NCBI GenBank assembly: GCA_023261915.1
Contig: JALRFT010000254.1
Location: 1 to 5,606, forward strand
From: Acidimicrobiales bacterium
GTDB lineage: Bacteria; Actinomycetota; Acidimicrobiia; Acidimicrobiales; Acidimicrobilacustridaceae
Direction of reading: 5' to 3'
DNA: 5,606 nucleotides
The position numbers and the translations under genes are program-made. The notes beneath the pieces were generated by a model that saw only the letters and a list, made by a program, of their open reading frames with translations, was not told the DNA's origin and ran no database searches. Positions 1 to 4,437 of the stretch are shown here, one piece after another. Every line of letters starts with the position of its first letter. The stretch's first letter is position 1.

Positions 1-381
1 ACCGACGATCCCGCAGATGAGCCCTGCGAGGCCCCCGATCACGATATGCAGCCCCTGATTGGCCGAAACGAGTCCGCCGACACAGGTACCGAGAGTGATG
101 CCAACCGTGGCCCCGGCCATTGAGGTGACCCTGCGCCTCAACGAGTCTCCTCGATCGGCAATGGCAGCGAAGAGAAGTCCCAGGGCCAGTGGAAGCAGGA
201 TCCGAACGTCATTGGCTGAGGCGGCCAACGCCAGCCCGGCGAAGATGACGAGAGCGGCACGTATGGGACGGACGTGCTCGAAGGCCCTGAAGTCAGTGGC
301 GAGCGCCCGCTGCACCGACTGCCGCAACCCGATCACGACCCGATGATAGATCACTGGCCCAGGCGGTCCGCTGCCCCTCAC
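1..381 (-). CDS. FUSC-family membrane protein, N-terminal part (cut by left edge)
   Basis: The visible 127 residues are the start of a multi-pass inner-membrane protein. After a short Arg-containing cytoplasmic stretch (residues 10-41, ending in a HVRPIRAAL-like segment) there are about four closely spaced hydrophobic segments near residues 42-56, 59-75, 88-107 and 111-127. The loop IADRGDSLRRRVTSMAGATVG between segments two and three matches the pattern of FUSC (fusaric acid resistance/aromatic acid exporter-like) N-terminal domains. Such proteins are usually several hundred residues long, so most of this one lies beyond the edge, and the substrate cannot be told. I chose the GTG at 381 because a good Shine-Dalgarno AGGAG lies at 394-390 with an 8-nt spacer; a later GTG at 354 has no comparable site. 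The gene lies 63 nt after the lipoprotein stop on the same strand. Family assignment is by pattern recognition; a different small-loop membrane protein is possible. Confidence 0.7.
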   Translation of the reverse strand, partial: MRGSGPPGPVIYHRVVIGLRQSVQRALATDFRAFEHVRPIRAALVIFAGLALAASANDVRILLPLALGLLFAAIADRGDSLRRRVTSMAGATVGITLGTCVGGLVSANQGLHIVIGGLAGLICGIVG

Positions 382-389
382 CTTGCCTA

Positions 390-408
390 CTCCTGTCACC
401 AGCAGGAG
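390..408 (-). promoter_or_regulatory. Hairpin covering the FUSC-gene Shine-Dalgarno
   Basis: On the minus strand CTCCTG (408-403) and CAGGAG (395-390) form a perfect 6-bp stem with a 7-nt loop. The 3' arm contains the AGGAG that serves the GTG at 381, so in the mRNA the ribosome site could be masked. The pairing is visible in the sequence; that it regulates anything is inference, and a 6-bp stem can arise by chance because an SD needs only a CTCCT nearby. Confidence 0.35.
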
Positions 409-427
409 GTGGCAGCGCCCAACGGGG

Positions 428-446
428 GATCTGGTGGCGTCAGATC
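428..446 (-). repeat. 6-bp inverted repeat at the lipoprotein stop codon
   Basis: GATCTG and CAGATC (428-433 and 441-446) flank a 7-nt spacer, and one arm overlaps the TGA stop (447-445) of the lipoprotein gene. It would form a short hairpin at the end of that message, but no U-run follows on the minus strand, so an intrinsic terminator is not supported. Confidence 0.3.
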
Positions 447-828
447 AGGAGGCTCGGAGCGAACAGACCTCGGCCATCGCGGCACGGGCCCGATCGAAAC
501 GCTCAAGGTCCCGACTACGGACCCCCTCAAACAAGTCGAGCGCAGCCTCACGAAATCGCTCGTCGTCGCTGGTCGACCCTCGCATCCAGAATTTTCCAAC
601 CTCCGCCTGAATCGCCTCGTCACCGAGCGATCCGGAGTTGAGCTGCGTGACGAACTCTGAAAAGGCGACACAGGCGGGATCCCCTCCGGCTCGGTCACCC
701 GAGGCCGCCGTGCAGGCCGTCAGCACCAGCCCGGCCGCTAGGAATCCAATGAGGCAGCCGACCGACATCGCCCGGTGGACGAGTCGCGGGGAGAGATCCG
801 ACTGATGATTGACGGAAATCACCTTCAT
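445..828 (-). CDS. Small putative lipoprotein, function unknown
   Basis: From the ATG at 828 this is a 127-residue exported protein. A hydrophobic signal stretch (GCLIGFLAAGLVL) ends in the lipobox LTAC, so the mature protein would begin at Cys39 and be lipid-anchored on the outer face of the membrane. The mature part is about 89 residues, hydrophilic and probably helical, with just two further cysteines (53 and 122), one near each end, that could form a disulfide. I recognise no family or catalytic motif. Start choice is uncertain. GTG 849 is in frame and lies 7 nt after a TACAAT box, which would suit a leaderless message. ATG 828 begins MKV. ATG 768 would leave a signal with no positive charge in front of the hydrophobic core, whereas the two longer forms keep two arginines there. 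None of the three has a strong Shine-Dalgarno. It lies downstream of rsfS by about 150 nt. Confidence 0.7.
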   Translation of the reverse strand: MKVISVNHQSDLSPRLVHRAMSVGCLIGFLAAGLVLTACTAASGDRAGGDPACVAFSEFVTQLNSGSLGDEAIQAEVGKFWMRGSTSDDERFREAALDLFEGVRSRDLERFDRARAAMAEVCSLRAS

Positions 829-851
829 ACTTGGCGACCCACAAAGCACCT

Positions 852-876
852 TGTTGATTGTAGGTGCTGATCAACA
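852..876. promoter_or_regulatory. 7-bp inverted repeat overlapping the candidate -10 (operator-like)
   Basis: TGTTGAT (852-858) and ATCAACA (870-876) are perfect reverse complements separated by 11 nt, giving a 25-nt dyad. The TACAAT box at 862-857 lies partly inside it. A dyad of this size over a -10 element is the usual shape of a repressor site, and the AT-rich arms stand out in GC-rich surroundings. No particular regulator is suggested by the sequence. Confidence 0.35.
857..862 (-). promoter_or_regulatory. Candidate -10 box (TACAAT) for the lipoprotein gene
   Basis: TACAAT on the minus strand (862-857) matches the TANNNT actinobacterial -10 pattern and five of six positions of TATAAT. 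It sits 7 nt before the in-frame GTG at 849, the spacing expected if transcription starts at or next to that codon. There is no recognisable -35 at 16-18 nt. This supports the lipoprotein gene (and perhaps the FUSC gene) having its own promoter rather than depending wholly on the nadD operon. It rests on one short motif only. Confidence 0.35.
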
Positions 877-976
877 GGCCCACCGGTGACGGCATGGAAG
901 CCACAGACGGTCGCGGTCAGGATGCAGCTGCCAACGATCGCCTCGGAGCCACCCGCGCAGGTCCACCCCGCACGTA

Positions 977-1363
977 CTACTGGTCAGTTGCAGATGGCCC
1001 TAGAGACGCAGGATCCCATGCCGTGCGTGGCGCATCAGACCAGAGGCGCTCGAGGCTGTAGAACTCTCGAGTCTCGGGCTGGAAGATGTGCACGAGGAGG
1101 TCGCCGTAATTGATGAGCACCCACTCGTGACTGTCCACACCTTCGATCGACGTCGGTTTGGGACCGCCGTTTGCCCCGACGGCCTCCTCCACCGCAGCAG
1201 CAACAGCTCGAACCTGCCGATCGCTTGTGGCGGTGCAGATGACGAAGTGGGAGGCGATGGTCGACACCTCGGCCACGCTGAGGACAACAACGTCCGTTGC
1301 GTTCTTTGCCACTGCCGCCGAGGCAGCCGCCCGAACCTCCTCAGGAAGATCAGCCGCTGACAT
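977..1363 (-). CDS. rsfS: Ribosomal silencing factor RsfS (Iojap/YbeB family)
   Basis: A 128-residue protein of the DUF143/Iojap family. RsfS binds ribosomal protein L14 (uL14) on the large subunit and blocks joining with the 30S subunit, lowering translation when nutrients are scarce. The whole domain is present: VVVLSVAEVSTIASHFVICT (about 25-44), the signature TSDRQVRAVAAAVEEAV (46-62), EGVDSHEWVLINYGDLLVHIF (74-94) and the C-terminal REFYSLERLW (99-108). Length is normal for the family, with a short unconserved tail. ATG 1363 overlaps the preceding stop by one base (TGATG); GTG 1366 directly before it would give a GTGA overlap and one more residue. I prefer the ATG because the weak GGTGGG site upstream is better spaced for it. 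Translation is probably coupled to the upstream LCP-like gene. Pairing with nadD in one operon is a very common arrangement. Confidence 0.95.
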   Translation of the reverse strand: MSAADLPEEVRAAASAAVAKNATDVVVLSVAEVSTIASHFVICTATSDRQVRAVAAAVEEAVGANGGPKPTSIEGVDSHEWVLINYGDLLVHIFQPETREFYSLERLWSDAPRTAWDPASLGPSATDQ

Positions 1364-2556
1364 CACGACCCACCGAGGAGGGGAACAGCGTCGGTTCCGA
1401 GGACGACCGTGACTTCCACGGCCGAGGCCTGTTCGGAACTGTTCACGATCTCCCCGACACCGAGGGCATCCCGAAGCCGCTCCGCTGAGGCATCGCCACT
1501 CTCCGAGGTCACGATGAACTGGGTGACGCCATAGGAAAAAGTTGTGGCGTTTCCGAGTGTCGCCACTTCAGCCCCGGCGGCGACGAGAACGGGAACCGCA
1601 GCAAGCCCATTGGCGAGACGCCCGGTGCCATCGAGGATACGGATGCGCACCCGGCTCTCGGGCGCGGCTCCGACTGGGAAGGGCACGATTCGGGCGACCA
1701 GATCAGCAACTGCCGCTGCGTCGGGTGCGAGTCCAGTTGCAACCGGACGCACCGGGAGGGTGGCAAACTCGACTTCAAGTGAGGCGAGAGAGCGAACGAA
1801 GCGGCCGAGTCCTGTCTCCGCTTCTCCTGGAACGACTCCGGGGTCAGCGAGGTTTCTCCCGACAGCCGAAAGCCAGGAAGCCCAGAACTGCTGCTGGCGG
1901 ACCATGCGGTTCAGATCGCTCTCGCCACTGGTGCGCGCGTCGAGATAGGTGACCACATCAGCCGGCTCGACGGCGACCACCCCGGAACGAAAGACCTTGC
2001 CACCGACACCGGTAACGGAGTCAGGATTATCGATGTCAAGGGCCCCGACCGGCGCTAGGAGCGCCTCCCATTGGCCGGAGTCGATAATCCGTGACTCCTC
2101 AACTCCCACATTGAGAACACTGCTGACGGCTTGGCGAACGGCGTCGACTCCACCGCTCTCCCAGCGGTCGGCCAGCGTCGCCCCATCGGCGTCGAGATTC
2201 CCGTCGCCCTCCACCAAGGTCTCCGGTGGCAGAACGATCACCCCGCCGCTGGCCGGTCCGGCAAGACTCATGAGCAGCGCAGCCCCGAGGTCACCATCCT
2301 GCGTGGTTGTCGCCACCACGAACACCGGGGTGGGCTCAACGATTGCCTCGTAGCCAGGTTCCCCGGGGTCATCGACGGTTCGAACGAGATTGCCCTCGGT
2401 ATTGGTGAGGATCGCTGATGTCCCCCATCGAACCGTCACCACCGCAGCCACTACGACCACCACGATGGCGATCGGAAACCAGATCCGCCAGGGGTCACGT
2501 GAGGGTGGTCTCGGAGCTGGTGCGCCCCGCGGCGGCACCTCGTTGATAACGGTCAC
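1363..2556 (-). CDS. Membrane-anchored protein with degenerate LCP region and LytR_C domain
   Basis: A 397-residue protein: a Pro/Arg-rich cytoplasmic N-terminus (1-25), one transmembrane helix (about 26-43), an extracytoplasmic region resembling LCP (LytR-CpsA-Psr; about 75-265) and a C-terminal LytR_C domain (about 301-389, from RVRIRILDGTG to VEVTVVLGTD). LCP enzymes attach teichoic acid, arabinogalactan or capsule chains to peptidoglycan from polyprenyl-pyrophosphate donors. Here the fold landmarks remain: hydrophobic strand VFVVAT (78-83), VIVLPPET (106-113) at the IPRDT position, GALDIDNP (171-178) for GGVDVDVP, and DLNRMVRQQQF (214-224). However, the early Arg/Asp motif is replaced by GDLGAALLMSL (88-98), and the Arg-Asp of IPRDT by Pro-Glu. 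Catalysis is therefore doubtful, and a binding or regulatory envelope role is more likely. GTG 2556 overlaps the nadD stop (GTGA), and the 3' end overlaps rsfS, so it is translationally coupled on both sides. No strong SD is visible. Confidence 0.75.
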   Translation of the reverse strand: MTVINEVPPRGAPAPRPPSRDPWRIWFPIAIVVVVVAAVVTVRWGTSAILTNTEGNLVRTVDDPGEPGYEAIVEPTPVFVVATTTQDGDLGAALLMSLAGPASGGVIVLPPETLVEGDGNLDADGATLADRWESGGVDAVRQAVSSVLNVGVEESRIIDSGQWEALLAPVGALDIDNPDSVTGVGGKVFRSGVVAVEPADVVTYLDARTSGESDLNRMVRQQQFWASWLSAVGRNLADPGVVPGEAETGLGRFVRSLASLEVEFATLPVRPVATGLAPDAAAVADLVARIVPFPVGAAPESRVRIRILDGTGRLANGLAAVPVLVAAGAEVATLGNATTFSYGVTQFIVTSESGDASAERLRDALGVGEIVNSSEQASAVEVTVVLGTDAVPLLGGS

Positions 2557-3155
2557 TGCGGCTCACGATAGAGCGCGTGTGATCCAATGTAGGCAATCAC
2601 CTGAGCCGAGATCATGCCGTCGACACGACCGCCACGGGCCAGACGAACCCGAAGGTCTTCGCTTGAGATGTCGATCGGTGGCATTCGGACATGATGGATA
2701 GCTCGGTTGCCCACGAGGTCCTCCAGCGAACCAGTCTGCGCACCAGGTCGATCGACCACCGCAAGCTCAACCATGCCCATGAGGTCCTCAGTCCTGTGCC
2801 AGCTTCCGAGGCCGGCGGCGGCATCGCCACCAAGAATGAGGACCGGTGGCTCACCAAGCGAGTCAACGAGTTCCTGCACCGTGTCGATGGTGTAGGTCGG
2901 CCCGAAACGATGAACCTCACGATCGTCGACGACCATGCCGGGGACACCCTCGAACGCCAGGCGGGTCATGGCGACACGGTGGAACGCCGGGGTCACCGAC
3001 CCCCGTTCGCTCTTTTGCCACGGGTCACCGGCGACGAGGAGCAGCACACTGGCGAGCTCGAGTTGCTCGAGGCACTGGGCCGCCGCAACGAGGTGACCAA
3101 CGTGAGGAGGGTCGAAGGTGCCACCGAGCAGGCCAAGACCACCTCTCGTGGTCAT
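2553..3155 (-). CDS. nadD: Nicotinate-mononucleotide adenylyltransferase NadD
   Basis: A 200-residue cytoplasmic enzyme that joins nicotinate mononucleotide and ATP to give deamido-NAD and pyrophosphate, the shared step of de novo and Preiss-Handler NAD synthesis. The nucleotidyltransferase signature GGTFDPPHVGH occupies residues 11-21 (His18 and His21 are the HxGH pair). GDPWQKS (43-49) is the substrate-loop lysine motif, YTIDTV (88-93) and ILGGDAAAGLGSWHR (107-121) are family blocks, and ISSEDLRVRL (163-172) is the ATP-binding ISSTxIR-like motif near the C-terminus. Length is normal. The frame is open upstream to 3395, but the family begins just before GGTFDP, so I take ATG 3155; GGGGTG about 7 nt before it is a fair ribosome site. 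It is the first gene of the minus-strand operon; the stop overlaps the next start (GTGA). Confidence 0.95.
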   Translation of the reverse strand: MTTRGGLGLLGGTFDPPHVGHLVAAAQCLEQLELASVLLLVAGDPWQKSERGSVTPAFHRVAMTRLAFEGVPGMVVDDREVHRFGPTYTIDTVQELVDSLGEPPVLILGGDAAAGLGSWHRTEDLMGMVELAVVDRPGAQTGSLEDLVGNRAIHHVRMPPIDISSEDLRVRLARGGRVDGMISAQVIAYIGSHALYREPQ

Positions 3156-3397
3156 CGAGGCACACCCCGAGAGATCTCGCCAAACCCCTTGGGGGGAGAC
3201 ACGACAAGCGCCATAGGGTCGGACGATCCGACGGGAACTGCCAGGGCCACGCCGAGAGTGTAGGTCCTTGGCCCCTCGGCCTCGTCTCGCCAGATCAGCA
3301 CTGGTTGCGGCCACCAGCAGGGGCAAGAAGTGACGAACATCACCATTGCGCCGGGAAGGAATTCCGGTAACGGGGTGTTGAACCAGATACTCCACCT

Positions 3398-3423
3398 CGC
3401 CTAGTGGCTCCGGTCTCTAGGCG
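3398..3423. promoter_or_regulatory. Perfect 7-bp dyad CGCCTAG-N12-CTAGGCG
   Basis: CGCCTAG (3398-3404) and CTAGGCG (3417-3423) are exact reverse complements with a 12-nt spacer; corresponding arm positions are 19 nt apart, near two turns of the helix. It lies in the divergent promoter region 115 nt upstream of the sigma start. It could be an operator for a dimeric regulator or the first hairpin of the sigma leader RNA. CTAG is scarce in many bacterial genomes, so two copies in a symmetric arrangement are notable. Function is inferred from form only. Confidence 0.45.
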
Positions 3424-3433
3424 TGATGGAGGG

Positions 3434-3497
3434 GCCGTCGGTGGGTCTCTGCAAAGCAGAGGCCTCACGACCCGGCAGCAGGCCCCCACCTGCATCG
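3434..3497 (+). promoter_or_regulatory. Potentially structured 5' leader of the sigma gene
   Basis: Two strong, partly exclusive pairings are visible. First, GGTCTCTGC (3444-3452) pairs with GCAGAGGCC (3456-3464), nine base pairs with one G-U closed by an AAA loop. Second, GCCG (3434-3437) plus GGTGGG (3440-3445) pair with CCCACC (3485-3490) plus CGGC (3494-3497 region, TGCAT bulge between), closing a larger loop. The two compete for G3444-G3445, so they can coexist only if the inner stem is shortened to its six or seven core pairs (CTCTGC/GCAGAG). There is no U-run, so it is not an intrinsic terminator. I do not recognise a known riboswitch class. Transcription starting upstream of 3434 is assumed, not shown. 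Confidence 0.35.
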
Positions 3498-3509
3498 GCA
3501 AGGCACTCT

Positions 3510-3530
3510 CCCCTACGGAGGGGCAAGGAG
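3510..3530 (+). promoter_or_regulatory. Hairpin directly before the sigma-gene Shine-Dalgarno
   Basis: CCCCT (3510-3514) and AGGGG (3519-3523) form a 5-bp stem with an ACGG loop. One base later is AAGGAG (3525-3530), a near-perfect Shine-Dalgarno 7 nt before ATG 3538; this decides the start. An alternative pairing, TCTCC (3507-3511) with GGAGA (3527-3531), would hide the SD and cannot form together with the first stem. Either state is possible from sequence alone. Confidence 0.4.
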
Positions 3531-3537
3531 AAGGACA

Positions 3538-4368
3538 ATGAGCGATTCAGTCGGCCAGTACCTCAACGAAATTGGGCTCGTGCCCCTACTCAGCGCGTCC
3601 GAGGAGCGAGAGCTTTCTCAAGCCATAGAGGCTGGCGTGGCAGCCCAGCAGCAAATTGACGATGGCGAGCGTTCAGTTGAACTGCGTCGTCTTGCCCGCA
3701 AGGGTGCCGCAGCCAAGGACCGTTTCATCCGGGCCAATCTGCGCCTCGTCGTCAGTGTGGCCCGCCGCTATCCGCTCCCGCCCGGCATGGAGCTCCTCGA
3801 CCTGATTCAGGAAGGGAACATCGGGCTTGAGCACGCCGTTGACAAGTTCGACTGGCGGAAAGGTTTCAAGTTTTCGACCTACGCCACGTTCTGGATCCGC
3901 CAAGCCATTGGCCGAGCCCTTGACCAAAAGGCCAGCCTCGTGCGCCTGCCCGGGGATCGGTCAGCCAGTCTTCGGGCCGCACTGCGCGCCGTTTCGGGTG
4001 ACGGGGATGAATTGGATGACGAGCATGCCCGCCTCCACCGACTCACCACCCCGACGTCCCTGGACCGCCCGATCGGTGACGACGAGAGCAATGAGTTGAT
4101 TGACCTTTTGGCTGATGACAACCCGACCCCTGAGTCGATCGTCATTGACCAGATGGAACAGGACATGGTGACCGATCTGCTCGGCATTCTCGATGCCCGT
4201 GCCCGTTCGGCGGTGGAGCAACGGTTCGGCCTTACCGACGGCCGCAAGCGCTCCTACCGAGAGGTTGGAGAGGATCTTGGCGTCACTGCTGAGGCTGCGC
4301 GCCGGCTCGTCAAGCGGGCGGTAAACACTGTTCGCGAGGCTGCTGCCGCTCGCGTCGCTGCTGCCTGA
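3538..4368 (+). CDS. Primary-like (group 2) sigma-70 factor with divergent DNA-contact residues
   Basis: A 276-residue RNA polymerase sigma factor. Region 1.2 is at 3-32 (VGQYLNEIGLVPLLSASEE). Region 2 is at 60-138, with RFIRANLRLVVSVARRY (62-78) and LIQEGNIGLEHAVDKFDWRK (89-108), the core-binding and -10 melting parts. Region 3.2 finger is at about 173-200 (TSLDRPIGDDESNEL), and region 4 at 212-270. There is no long region 1.1, which with the size fits group 2 (non-essential RpoD paralogues) rather than the housekeeping factor. By eye alignment with E. coli sigma70, Gln437 is kept (Gln122) but Thr440 is Gly125 and Trp433 is Phe118. His455 and Glu458 of region 3.0 are Asp140 and Ala143, and region 3.0-3.1 is roughly 15-20 residues short. 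In the region 4.2 recognition helix Arg584 is Ala251 and Gln589 is Arg256, while Glu585 and Arg588 remain (Glu252, Arg255). It probably reads non-standard promoters. The start is fixed by AAGGAG. Confidence 0.9.
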   Translation: MSDSVGQYLNEIGLVPLLSASEERELSQAIEAGVAAQQQIDDGERSVELRRLARKGAAAKDRFIRANLRLVVSVARRYPLPPGMELLDLIQEGNIGLEHAVDKFDWRKGFKFSTYATFWIRQAIGRALDQKASLVRLPGDRSASLRAALRAVSGDGDELDDEHARLHRLTTPTSLDRPIGDDESNELIDLLADDNPTPESIVIDQMEQDMVTDLLGILDARARSAVEQRFGLTDGRKRSYREVGEDLGVTAEAARRLVKRAVNTVREAAAARVAAA

Positions 4369-4397
4369 GGTCCATCGACCTGATTCAAGTTGGCAAA

Positions 4398-4414
4398 CCG
4401 CCTTGCAACGGCGG
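4398..4414 (+). repeat. Short hairpin in the sigma–DAHP synthase gap
   Basis: CCGCC (4398-4402) and GGCGG (4410-4414) form a 5-bp GC stem with loop TTGCAAC, 30 nt after the sigma stop. No T-run follows, so termination is not expected. A TTGGCA (4390-4395) resembles a -35, but the DNA 17-18 nt further on is G-rich with no -10. The most economical reading is that the two genes are cotranscribed, with this as a minor intergenic hairpin. Confidence 0.25.
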
Positions 4415-4437
4415 GGTGGCCGGGTAAGGGTTGGGGG

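Larger units (their letters stand above)
3156..3537. other. 382-nt divergent intergenic region between nadD and the sigma gene
   Basis: No gene is supported here. It must hold the promoters for both the nadD operon (leftwards) and the sigma gene (rightwards), but I find no convincing -35/-10 pair on either strand. Weak candidates are TACACT on the minus strand (3262-3257), with no -35, and TTGAAC on the plus strand (3378-3383), with CTAGTG 17 nt on. The nadD-proximal half is featureless apart from a CCCCTTGGGGGG run near 3185. The sigma-proximal half (3398-3530) is rich in inverted repeats, listed separately. Frames that stay open through the left half (minus 3395-3156 and 3346-3152) look like chance openness in GC-rich DNA. 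Confidence 0.6.

Noticed and set aside
850..976. Whether the 127-nt gap between rsfS and the lipoprotein gene holds a tRNA or small RNA
   Set aside because: No GGTTCGAATCC-like T-loop or acceptor pairing is present on either strand; apart from the dyad and -10 box at its left end and a CACCGGTG palindrome near 881, I see nothing.
2691..3263. A 190-codon open frame on the plus strand opposite nadD
   Set aside because: It overlaps the conserved nadD coding region on the other strand, and its composition is that of a frame shadow.
3152..3346. A possible 64-codon gene before nadD (minus strand) whose TGA overlaps the nadD ATG
   Set aside because: The overlap is automatic because nadD starts ATGACC. 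There is no Shine-Dalgarno at 3346, 3343 or 3340 and no known family. Its protein-like composition (a Trp/Cys-rich start, then a VALAVPVGSSDP stretch) leaves some doubt; conservation of the peptide in relatives would reverse this.
3156..3395. An 80-codon in-frame extension of nadD upstream of ATG 3155
   Set aside because: NadD proteins begin a few residues before GGTFDP, the extension has no recognisable domain, and a fair ribosome site precedes ATG 3155.
4398..4414. The hairpin after the sigma gene as an intrinsic terminator
   Set aside because: The stem is only 5 bp and is followed by a G-rich tract instead of a T-run.
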